Origin: an uncultured Clostridia bacterium | Lineage (GTDB): Bacteria; Bacillota; Clostridia; Oscillospirales; Acutalibacteraceae | Direction: 5' to 3' | Assembly: GCA_946493765.1 (NCBI GenBank) | Contig: CAMMAZ010000005.1 | Coordinates: 1 to 62,581 of the forward strand | Length of the DNA stretch: 62,581 nt | In this document: positions 1 through 8,347 of the stretch, piece by piece | Numbering within the stretch: the first letter of the stretch is position 1 | Layout of the letters: the number at the start of each line of letters is the position of its first letter | Notes under the pieces: generated by a model | Databases searched by the model: none | Told to the model about the DNA's origin: nothing | What the model saw: the letters and a program-made list of their open reading frames with translations, nothing else | Translations under genes and position numbers: made by a program

Positions 1-84
1 TGCTTGCGGTGAAGTTTTCTAATTCTGTAACACATCATTGACAAACCTACAAAATTTAAAGTTTTAAAGAAAATCTTGCCGCCG

Positions 85-131
85 ACGCCGGACAAACGCA
101 TAAAAACGTTTGCCCGGCGTGATTTTTATTT

Positions 132-132
<1 letters not shown>
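85..132 (+). terminator. Intrinsic terminator, plus strand
   Basis: An imperfect stem (ACGCCGG-A-CAAACG paired with CGTTTG-C-CCGGCGT, positions 85-98 and 107-120) is followed by a T-rich tract at 122-132. The T tract is on the plus strand, so it probably ends a transcript entering from left of the window. On the minus strand there is no U tract after the stem, so tgt may be transcribed onwards. The first 84 bases show no gene I can support. Confidence 0.6.
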
Positions 133-1310
<1,178 letters not shown>

Positions 1311-2882
1311 TCAAGACCGCAACCGAAAGGTTTTCGGCGCAAACCGGTAAATCAGAACACAGGCGACACAGCAATACAGCACGCAAAAAGCGATGCACAA
1401 AATCCCAAACAGCAACGTTGGCATTTGCAGATTCATCATGCAAAAACAAACGATATAGGTCGCGCTCAGAACGATTTGATAGGTGCCGCTTTTCATTTCC
1501 GTGCCGGCGTTATAGGGCTGCAAAAGGTAATAGATCGTTAAATAATGCACCGAAAAGAAAATGCTCATGCAAAGGATCGAAACGATCAGCACCAGATAAT
1601 GCAAGGCATTGTCCGTCCCGCCGGAAGCATACAGCAAAACAGCCAGCCCCCCGCCGATGACCGCTGCCGGAAGCAGATTGATTTTGATAATTTCACGCAG
1701 CCGGATTGCAAAAAGCTGCAGCACCATTTGCGGCTGCTTATAAAACGAGTAGGTCAAAAGGCTATGGTCGCAGTTGATAAACAAAGCTCTGGTAAAGCCG
1801 GTGCCCCGGTTGAGCGCATACATGATAAAAACAAAATACGGCAGCGACGTCAGCAGCAGGCCGTTGATCTTTGTCCGGATTTCCGGTTCAAGATAAAAGA
1901 CGAGCAGCAGACCCGCCAGTAAAAACAGGCAAACCGCCGCAATACGCACCGACGCTTTCCACAAGATTTTCTGATGCCGTTTGATGAACAGATCATTTAA
2001 ATATGCAAACCCCTTTTTGCGGCTGGTAATGCGCACGTCGGTGGAAATCGTTTTTCTTGTCTGCTGCTGCGCTAGATTCCCAGCCTGATCCATCTGGTTT
2101 AACATCTGCGCCAGCAATTGCTGCTGCACCGCCCGGTAATGCGCAAAGTTCAAAATTTTCGGAATAGCTGCGGCGCCGGTAAGCACAAACAAAAGCATGA
2201 CCGGGACGATAACGAAGGACGGAACCGTGATGCCAAAAGCGGGCGGCGCATAAGCGGCTGCCAGCAGCGCGCCCACGACAAGCCACTGCCATTTTCCCAG
2301 CTGATTCTCGTTATAGGCACGGTTTCCTTTCTCATAACGCCAAAGCGATACTGCCGATACCGTGAGTTTTGCGCCTGCCACAAAAAACGGAAGCAACAGG
2401 CAAACGCCCAGCGGCACATTTTTTTGCAGGCCGAACCCAATACAAAACGGCAAAAAGCCGACAATCGTTTTGATGATGGCGTAACCATAGTTGATCAGCG
2501 TATAGGCGCGCGCATCCATTCGCATTAAAACGATCGCATAATATTTATCCCGCGTCGGATTAAACAGATGGGTGTTCAAAAAAGCGCCGATCGCCGTTAA
2601 AAACAACAGAATATGCAAAAAGACTGCGCCTGGTGCCACCCGATCATACAAAACGCCGATACCGATCACCATCGTTATAAAATAAATGAATTTCCCCAAA
2701 AAGGCGGAAAGGACTTCCCAAATGCCCGAAAGGACATTGGCGAACACTTTCAGCCCCCGCACACGGTAAAGCGCTTGTGGCAGCAGCCTTTTGAGCAAAG
2801 GAATCTGTTTTAGGGAATACAGGATCCCGTTGACCCGGTATGTGTTTTTAAGCGAAAAGGAGATCCACAATGTTTTACGCAT
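1311..2882 (-). CDS. ABC exporter permease subunit, uncharacterised
   Basis: A 523-aa polytopic membrane protein with about ten hydrophobic segments and no signal peptide. It is probably the membrane partner of the ATPase encoded immediately upstream. The ATG overlaps the ATPase stop by 8 nt (ATGCGTAA) and has GGAGG 7 nt upstream inside the ATPase gene, so the two are translationally coupled. I cannot assign a substrate. Its size and lack of a large extracytoplasmic domain resemble ABC-2 or EcsB-like exporters of Firmicutes, but that is only a resemblance. The pair sits between queA and tgt, two genes that are commonly adjacent. Confidence 0.8.
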   Translation of the reverse strand: MRKTLWISFSLKNTYRVNGILYSLKQIPLLKRLLPQALYRVRGLKVFANVLSGIWEVLSAFLGKFIYFITMVIGIGVLYDRVAPGAVFLHILLFLTAIGAFLNTHLFNPTRDKYYAIVLMRMDARAYTLINYGYAIIKTIVGFLPFCIGFGLQKNVPLGVCLLLPFFVAGAKLTVSAVSLWRYEKGNRAYNENQLGKWQWLVVGALLAAAYAPPAFGITVPSFVIVPVMLLFVLTGAAAIPKILNFAHYRAVQQQLLAQMLNQMDQAGNLAQQQTRKTISTDVRITSRKKGFAYLNDLFIKRHQKILWKASVRIAAVCLFLLAGLLLVFYLEPEIRTKINGLLLTSLPYFVFIMYALNRGTGFTRALFINCDHSLLTYSFYKQPQMVLQLFAIRLREIIKINLLPAAVIGGGLAVLLYASGGTDNALHYLVLIVSILCMSIFFSVHYLTIYYLLQPYNAGTEMKSGTYQIVLSATYIVCFCMMNLQMPTLLFGILCIAFCVLYCCVACVLIYRFAPKTFRLRS

Positions 2883-3582
2883 CTTCTTCCTCCCGCAATG
2901 CCGCTAAAATCCTGTCCTTGAAGCTTTGATCTCCCAAATTTGTCCGATCGACCGCCTCCAGCTCGCCCCGGTGCAGCAGCACGATCTCATCGCACAGATC
3001 CAACGCCAGGTCCATGATGTGTGTGGAGAAAATGGTGATGCGTCCTCCTTTTAGAGAGCGCAGCAGCTGTTTCATTTCCTCTGCCACCACAACATCCAGA
3101 GAGGTCAACGGTTCGTCCAGCAATAAAATCTCCGGATTTGCAATGATGTTCACAAGCATTTGCATTTTATTTTTCATGCCGTGGGAATAATCTTTGAGCA
3201 GCTTATCCCGGTCTTGAGGGTCAATATGCATGAAGTCAAAATATTCATCGATGGTTTTCAGGTTTTGAACAGATGATGCGTTGATCTCTAAGAAAAATTT
3301 TAAAAATTCCCGACCGGTCAAAAATTCCGGAACCGTCGGGGTGGAAAGCACATAGCCGATATTCTCCGCTTTCACTTCCCGCCGCGCATCGTTATCCTCC
3401 AGAAAAAATTGACCGCCGTCGGTTTTGATATCCCGGTTCAAACAATTGAACAAGGTCGTTTTTCCGGCGCCGTTGCGGCCGAGCAATCCATAGATTTTGC
3501 CTTCTGTAAAGGTAAAATTGATATCCCGCAGCACTTCCCTTTTTTCAAAATGTTTGGATAAATGTTCAATGACAAACTGCAT
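2875..3582 (-). CDS. ABC transporter ATP-binding protein
   Basis: A 235-aa cytoplasmic ATPase with the full nucleotide-binding set: Walker A GRNGAGKTT near residue 36, a degenerate signature motif YSHGMKNK, Walker B ILLLDEPLTSLD, and an H-loop STHIMDLALDLCD. AAGGAG precedes the ATG. It starts 16 nt after the queA stop and overlaps the permease gene, so it is probably co-transcribed with queA and tgt. The domain pattern fits the exporter-type ATPase that pairs with a separate permease. The substrate is unknown. Confidence 0.93.
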   Translation of the reverse strand: MQFVIEHLSKHFEKREVLRDINFTFTEGKIYGLLGRNGAGKTTLFNCLNRDIKTDGGQFFLEDNDARREVKAENIGYVLSTPTVPEFLTGREFLKFFLEINASSVQNLKTIDEYFDFMHIDPQDRDKLLKDYSHGMKNKMQMLVNIIANPEILLLDEPLTSLDVVVAEEMKQLLRSLKGGRITIFSTHIMDLALDLCDEIVLLHRGELEAVDRTNLGDQSFKDRILAALREEEDA

Positions 3583-3598
3583 GACTGTCTCCTTTTAT

Positions 3599-4621
3599 TT
3601 ATTGAATAAACATCGCGTCGCCGAAAGAGAAAAAGCGGTATTTTTCTTTGACCGCCGTTTTATAAGCATTGAGAATATTTTCCCGCCCGGTCAATGCGGA
3701 CACCAGCATGATCAGCGTGCTTTCCGGCAGATGGAAATTGGTGATCAGCGCATCCAAACATTTAAAGGTATAGCCAGGATAGATAAAAATCGAGGTATCC
3801 CCTTCGCTTGCGCGGATCCCGCCGTTCGACGCGACAGTTTCTACCGTTCTGCACGCTGTTGTGCCGACGCAGATCACGCGGCCGCCGTTTTGTTTTGTTT
3901 GTAAGATCAAATCCGCCGTTTCCTGCGGCAGGATATAATGCTCGGAATGCATCAGATGATTCTCGATTTGTTCCTCCTTGACCGGCCGAAACGTTCCCAG
4001 TCCGACATGCAGCGTCACATACCCGATTCCAACACCTTTATCCGCCGCTTTTTGAAGCAGCTCTTTTGTGAAATGCAGGCCGGCGGTGGGAGCTGCGGCG
4101 GAACCTTCATATTTTGCATAGACCGTTTGATACCGTCCGCAATCTTTGGGCTGTTCGTGAATATAATGGGGTAGCGGCATACTGCCGATCCGGTCCAGTA
4201 TTTCATAAAAACTGCCTTCATATGAAAACCGGATGATGCGGTTCCCATTTTCCAGCACCGCATCCACAACCCCGTTTAAAACGCCGTCGCCAAAGGTGAA
4301 AGCGTGCCCGGCTCTTGCTTTTTTTCCGGGACCGGCAAGCGCCTCCCAGCAATCGTTGCCTTTATCTTTGAGCAGCAAAAATTCAACAACGGCGCCGGTG
4401 TCGTTTCGTTTTCCGTAGATTCTGGCGGGAATGACCTTTGTGTCGTTGAGGATCAGGCAATCGCCGGGATGCAAATAATCAACGATATCATAAAAATGCT
4501 TATGCTGCATTTCTCCCGTTTTTTTATCCAAAATCAAAAGCCGGGAACCGTCGCGCTTGTCCGCCGGGTGCTGCGCAATCAGTTCTTTGGGCAAATCATA
4601 GTAAAAATCGCTTTTTAGCAT
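3599..4621 (-). CDS. queA: tRNA preQ1(34) S-adenosylmethionine ribosyltransferase-isomerase
   Basis: QueA builds epoxyqueuosine by transferring and isomerising the ribosyl group of SAM onto preQ1-tRNA, the step after Tgt. The product is 340 aa and begins [19 protein letters not shown] as in the family. Recognisable blocks are [43 protein letters not shown] and [15 protein letters not shown]. The open frame continues to 4822, but that extension is the complement of the lysine riboswitch. The ATG at 4621 has AAAGGA 9 nt upstream. The -35 box of the divergent asd promoter lies between this ribosome site and the start codon. Confidence 0.97.
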   Translation of the reverse strand: MLKSDFYYDLPKELIAQHPADKRDGSRLLILDKKTGEMQHKHFYDIVDYLHPGDCLILNDTKVIPARIYGKRNDTGAVVEFLLLKDKGNDCWEALAGPGKKARAGHAFTFGDGVLNGVVDAVLENGNRIIRFSYEGSFYEILDRIGSMPLPHYIHEQPKDCGRYQTVYAKYEGSAAAPTAGLHFTKELLQKAADKGVGIGYVTLHVGLGTFRPVKEEQIENHLMHSEHYILPQETADLILQTKQNGGRVICVGTTACRTVETVASNGGIRASEGDTSIFIYPGYTFKCLDALITNFHLPESTLIMLVSALTGRENILNAYKTAVKEKYRFFSFGDAMFIQ

Positions 4622-4622
4622 A

Positions 4623-4651
4623 TTGACAATCCTTTCGAGGTATGATAGAAT
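4623..4651 (+). promoter_or_regulatory. Sigma-A promoter of the lysine-riboswitch operon
   Basis: TTGACA at 4623-4628 and TAGAAT at 4646-4651 are separated by 17 nt. Transcription would begin near 4658, just before the riboswitch aptamer. The -35 box is inside the 5' untranslated region of the divergent queA gene. Confidence 0.8.
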
Positions 4652-4659
4652 GAACACAA

Positions 4660-4836
4660 ATATAAATACCGATAGAGGTGCGGCAAAGATGATTACCGCA
4701 GCAGAGACCCGCCGGTCGCTTGATGCTGTGGGAAAGGCGATGCTGCCGAAGAACGCATAGCTGCAGGCAGGCTGTGGTTCTGGTTGCAGGGTGAACAATT
4801 CTGTGACTGTCATCATTGTCATGATGGAGCGCTATC
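4660..4836 (+). promoter_or_regulatory. Lysine riboswitch (L box) aptamer
   Basis: The sequence carries lysine riboswitch signatures: GATAGAGGTGCGG at the 5' side of P1, GGAAAGGCGATGCTGCCGAAG-like junction bases near 4730-4751, and a 3' segment CTGTGACTGTCATCATTGTC. P1 can close between GATAG (4671-4675) and CTATC (4832-4836). It lies between a promoter and a terminator upstream of asd-dapA-dapB, exactly where lysine feedback is expected. Lysine binding should favour the terminator and turn the operon off. Confidence 0.92.
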
Positions 4837-4867
4837 CCGATAACGATTCTATTATATTGCAATGATG

Positions 4868-4889
4868 ACCGGTTGTAAACCGGTTTTTT
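4868..4889 (+). terminator. Riboswitch-controlled intrinsic terminator
   Basis: ACCGGTT (4868-4874) pairs with AACCGGT (4878-4884) around a 3-nt loop and is followed by TTTTT. It lies between the lysine aptamer and the asd ribosome-binding site, so it is the likely expression platform. Confidence 0.85.
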
Positions 4890-4933
4890 GTATTTTTAGC
4901 TGTTTTTTATTATGAACAAAGGGGTTGTCTGCA

Positions 4934-6022
4934 ATGAAAAAGTATAAAGTCGGCATTATCGGCGCAACGGGTATGGTCGGTCAGCGTTTTGCGACGCTGC
5001 TGGAAAACCATCCGTGGTTTGAGGTGACAGTGCTCGCCGCCAGCCCGCGTTCCAAAGGCAAGACCTACAAGGAGGCTGCCGGGAACCGCTGGGCGCTGCA
5101 AACGCCGATGCCAAAATCCATGGAAGACATGGTGTTATATGACGCGACGGCGGATATTGAGGAGATCGTGCCGCAGGTGGATTTCGTGTTCTGCGCGGTA
5201 GACATGGGAAAAGCGGAAATCAAAGCGCTGGAAGAAGCCTATGCGAAAGCGGAATGCCCGGTCATTTCCAACAACTCCGCCAATCGTGGGACACCGGATG
5301 TGCCGATGATTGTGCCGGAATTAAACTATGAACACGCGAAAATCATCGACGCGCAGCGAAAAAGGCTCGGTACTAAAAAGGGATTTGTCGCAGTCAAATC
5401 CAACTGCTCGCTGCAAAGCTATGTCCCGGCACTTTATCCGCTGGACAAAGCAGGCTTTAAAATCAAAGAAGTGCTGGTCTGCACCTATCAGGCGATTTCC
5501 GGCGCCGGTAAAACCTTTGAAAGATGGCCGGAAATGGTGGATAACGTCATTCCGTATATCGGCGGTGAAGAGGAAAAATCCGAGCAGGAGCCGCTGAAAA
5601 TCTGGGGAGAGATCAAAGACGGACAAATCGTTCCCGCCACTTCCCCGAAATTCACGGCGCAGTGCATCCGCGTGCCGGTGTCCGACGGGCATTTAGGCGC
5701 CGTGTTTGTCCGGTTTGAAGACAAAAAACCGACAAAGGAAGAAGCCATCCAAATCTGGCGGAACTTTTCTTCCCGTCCGCAGGAACTGAAACTGCCGAGC
5801 GCACCGGAGCATTTCCTTTATTATTATGATGAGGACGATATGCCGCAGATCCGCTTGAACAGGATGAATGAAAACGGCATGGCCGTTTCGATCGGCAGAT
5901 TCCGTGAAGACACACAATATGACTATAAGTTTGTGTGCTTGTCACACAACACATTAAGAGGCGCAGCAGGCGGCGCCGTTTTGATGGCGGAACTGCTCTG
6001 CGCCGAAGGATACATGGATTAA
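4934..6022 (+). CDS. asd: Aspartate-semialdehyde dehydrogenase
   Basis: Reduces aspartyl phosphate to aspartate semialdehyde with NADPH, the branch point to lysine/DAP, threonine and methionine. The product is 362 aa. GATGMVGQRF near residue 12 is the NADP-binding loop, and VKSNCSLQSYVPAL carries the catalytic Cys. The length and this motif match the archaeal/fungal-like ASADH group also found in Clostridia rather than the 330-340 aa classical bacterial form. AAAGGGG lies about 9 nt before the ATG at 4934; the in-frame TTG at 4925 is too close to it. First gene of the lysine-riboswitch operon. Confidence 0.96.
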   Translation: MKKYKVGIIGATGMVGQRFATLLENHPWFEVTVLAASPRSKGKTYKEAAGNRWALQTPMPKSMEDMVLYDATADIEEIVPQVDFVFCAVDMGKAEIKALEEAYAKAECPVISNNSANRGTPDVPMIVPELNYEHAKIIDAQRKRLGTKKGFVAVKSNCSLQSYVPALYPLDKAGFKIKEVLVCTYQAISGAGKTFERWPEMVDNVIPYIGGEEEKSEQEPLKIWGEIKDGQIVPATSPKFTAQCIRVPVSDGHLGAVFVRFEDKKPTKEEAIQIWRNFSSRPQELKLPSAPEHFLYYYDEDDMPQIRLNRMNENGMAVSIGRFREDTQYDYKFVCLSHNTLRGAAGGAVLMAELLCAEGYMD

Positions 6023-6060
6023 TTTTTTATGGGTATCCTGCAACAAAGGAGCTGTTATTG

Positions 6061-6951
6061 ATGAAAAAAACAATTTTTACCGGTGCGGGCGTTGCGATCG
6101 TCACCCCGTTTTCAAAGGACGGATCGATCAATTATGAAATGCTCGGCCGTCTGCTTGACATGCAGATCGAAGGCGGCACCGATGCGATCATTTCCTGCGG
6201 CACGACCGGTGAATCGGCGACCATGTCGCATCAGGAACATGTCGATGTTTTAAAATTCACGATCGATTATGTTGCCGGCCGTGTGCCGGTCATTGCGGGC
6301 ACCGGCAGCAACGAAACTGCCGTTGCCGCGGAATTGTCCACCGAAGCGGAAAAGCTCGGTGCTGACGGTCTTTTGATCGTGACTCCCTATTACAACAAAA
6401 CTTCCCAGCCGGGACTTGTCGCGCATTATAATTATATTGCGGACAGAGTCAACCTCCCGATCATTCTTTATAATGTCCCGTCCCGGACCGGCTGCAACAT
6501 TAAACCCGAAACCTATCTTGAACTTTCTAAACATCCGAATATCGTTGCGACCAAGGAAGCCAACGGCGATATTGCGGCAGCCGCAAAAACCAAAGCGCTT
6601 TGCGGCGATGCGCTGGAGCTTTATTCCGGAAACGACGATCAGATCGTGCCGCTGATGTCTTTAGGCGGTAAAGGCGTTATTTCTGTGTTGTCCAATGTCG
6701 CGCCGCGGGTTGCACACGACATTGTGCAGCTGTATTTGGACGGTAAAACAAAGGAAAGCTGCGCTTTGCAGCTTGAATATCTCGATCTCATTAATGCGCT
6801 GTTCATGGACGTGAACCCGATCCCTGTGAAAGAAGCGCTGAATCTGATGGGATTGGATGTCGGCGAATGCCGGCTGCCGCTGATCAGGATGCAGGATAAA
6901 CAAGTTGAAACGCTGCAAAATATTCTGAAAAAATATGAACTGATAAAATAA
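6061..6951 (+). CDS. dapA: 4-Hydroxy-tetrahydrodipicolinate synthase
   Basis: Condenses pyruvate with aspartate semialdehyde, the first committed step to DAP and lysine. The product is 296 aa, normal for DapA. Motifs are GTTGESATM near residue 45, the YNVPSRTG segment with the catalytic Tyr, and VATKEANGD with the Schiff-base Lys. AAAGGAG at 6045-6051 is 9 nt before the ATG at 6061, so the longer open frame from 5935, which overlaps asd, is not used. Second gene of the asd-dapA-dapB operon. Confidence 0.97.
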   Translation: MKKTIFTGAGVAIVTPFSKDGSINYEMLGRLLDMQIEGGTDAIISCGTTGESATMSHQEHVDVLKFTIDYVAGRVPVIAGTGSNETAVAAELSTEAEKLGADGLLIVTPYYNKTSQPGLVAHYNYIADRVNLPIILYNVPSRTGCNIKPETYLELSKHPNIVATKEANGDIAAAAKTKALCGDALELYSGNDDQIVPLMSLGGKGVISVLSNVAPRVAHDIVQLYLDGKTKESCALQLEYLDLINALFMDVNPIPVKEALNLMGLDVGECRLPLIRMQDKQVETLQNILKKYELIK

Positions 6952-6977
6952 TAGAAAGCGAAAAGGATGTGAAAAGC

Positions 6978-7736
6978 ATGACACAGATTTTATCGTCCGG
7001 TTGCTGCGGTCACATGGGCAGAGTGATCACCCATTGTGTGAAACAAAAGGATAACTGTGAAATCACCGCGGGTGTGGACCTGTCCGGCGAGCAATACGAT
7101 GCGTTTCCCGTTTATCAGTCCTTTAGGGGTGTGAAAGAACACGCGGATGTTATCATTGATTTTTCACATCCGAACGCGCTGGAAAATCTGCTGGAATTTG
7201 CGGTGGAACGCAGCCTTCCGGTGGTAATCGCCACGACCGGTTACAATGAAAAACATATTGAAAAGATCAACGCCGCGTCCAAAAGCATTCCGATCTTTTT
7301 TACCTACAACATGTCGATCGGGATTAATCTTTTGGCGGAGTTGGCACAAAAGGCCGCTGCTGTGCTGTCGGATGATTTTGATATTGAAATCATTGAAAAG
7401 CATCATAACCAAAAGATCGACGCACCAAGCGGCACTGCGATCATGCTGGCCGATGCGATCAATTCATCACTGAACAATAAATATCATTATGAATATGACC
7501 GGCATGCCAAACGCGCCAAACGCGATAAAAATGAAATCGGCATGCATTCCATTCGCGGCGGAACGATCGTCGGTGAACATGAAATCATGTTTGCCGGCCG
7601 GGATGAAATCATCACCCTTTCCCATTCCGCTAGGTCAAAGGAAGTGTTTGCAACCGGCGCTGTGAATGCCGCTTTGTTCTTAAAAGGAAAGGACAGCGGG
7701 ATCTATACTATGGCGGATCTGGTTGCCTCCAAATAA
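6978..7736 (+). CDS. dapB: 4-Hydroxy-tetrahydrodipicolinate reductase
   Basis: Reduces the DapA product with NAD(P)H on the way to DAP for peptidoglycan and lysine. The product is 252 aa. SSGCCGHMGR at the N terminus is the dinucleotide-binding loop, and EKHHNQKIDAPSGTA near residue 139 holds the substrate-binding and catalytic residues. AAAAGGA is 10 nt before the ATG at 6978; the upstream GTG at 6969 is too close. The gene is followed by a strong terminator, ending the main lysine-riboswitch transcript. Confidence 0.97.
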   Translation: MTQILSSGCCGHMGRVITHCVKQKDNCEITAGVDLSGEQYDAFPVYQSFRGVKEHADVIIDFSHPNALENLLEFAVERSLPVVIATTGYNEKHIEKINAASKSIPIFFTYNMSIGINLLAELAQKAAAVLSDDFDIEIIEKHHNQKIDAPSGTAIMLADAINSSLNNKYHYEYDRHAKRAKRDKNEIGMHSIRGGTIVGEHEIMFAGRDEIITLSHSARSKEVFATGAVNAALFLKGKDSGIYTMADLVASK

Positions 7737-7750
7737 GCTTTTTTCATTCA

Positions 7751-7790
7751 AAAACAGGAAGTTTGCAAAAAACAAACTTCCTGTTTTTAT
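7751..7790 (+). terminator. Intrinsic terminator after dapB
   Basis: A long perfect stem (AACAGGAAGTTTG paired with CAAACTTCCTGTT) with a 7-nt A-rich loop is followed by TTTTATTTTT. It separates asd-dapA-dapB from the downstream ACT-domain gene. Confidence 0.9.
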
Positions 7791-7816
7791 TTTTACCGAA
7801 AGGCGGTTATTCCTTT

Positions 7817-8287
7817 ATGAACACCATCGAACAAGTCAAATGTGTTGAAAATGTCACACAGGTGAATGTTTTCAGCATGCCGGATGAAACCTGTTTTTTA
7901 AGCAATCTGTTTTTGAGTTTGCAAAACGACGACGTGAATGTCGACATGATCTGCCGGCCATTGACGCACACCCGATTTACCCGGTTATCCTTTACCGTGT
8001 CCGACAACGATCTTGCCAAAGTCGTGCAAATTCTAACGCGATTAAAACAACAGTATCCGAAACTGAAATTCTCTCTTTGTGCCTCCAACTGCAAATTGGT
8101 GGTCAGCGGCAGCGGTATGTTTGAACACCCCGGCGCTGCCGCAGCTGTTTTCAGCACGTTATGCAGCGCCGGGGTGGATATTCTTCTGATTTCCACGGGC
8201 GAAAATGAAATCTCCGTTTTGGTGCCCGGTGCAGACGCACTGGTTTCCAAAATGTATTTGGAGCAGCTTGCCGCCCGGCAAGGGTGA
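7817..8287 (+). CDS. Stand-alone aspartokinase-type ACT-domain protein
   Basis: A 156-aa protein resembling only the C-terminal regulatory part of aspartokinase. The second half reads like an aspartokinase ACT2 domain: KLVVSGSGMFEHPGAAAAVF, then AGVDILLISTGENEISVLV. No kinase domain is fused, and none lies upstream, where dapB sits. AAAGGCGG is about 10 nt before the ATG at 7817. Its position after the lysine operon suggests a role in amino-acid feedback, perhaps as a lysine- or threonine-binding partner of a separate aspartokinase. That role is inference. Confidence 0.8.
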   Translation: MNTIEQVKCVENVTQVNVFSMPDETCFLSNLFLSLQNDDVNVDMICRPLTHTRFTRLSFTVSDNDLAKVVQILTRLKQQYPKLKFSLCASNCKLVVSGSGMFEHPGAAAAVFSTLCSAGVDILLISTGENEISVLVPGADALVSKMYLEQLAARQG

Positions 8288-8347
8288 AAATGTGAAAAGG
8301 CACCGCGCCGGCGCATTTTCGGCACATCGGGTTTGCTTCCCGGCAGC

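Noticed and set aside
4622-4822. N-terminal 67-residue extension of queA
   Set aside because: It is the complement of the lysine riboswitch and promoter, contains no QueA homology, and a good SD precedes the internal ATG at 4621.
8288-8347. GCGCCGGCGC palindrome between the ACT and ATPase genes as a terminator
   Set aside because: There is no T tract on either strand; the convergent gap holds no clear terminator.
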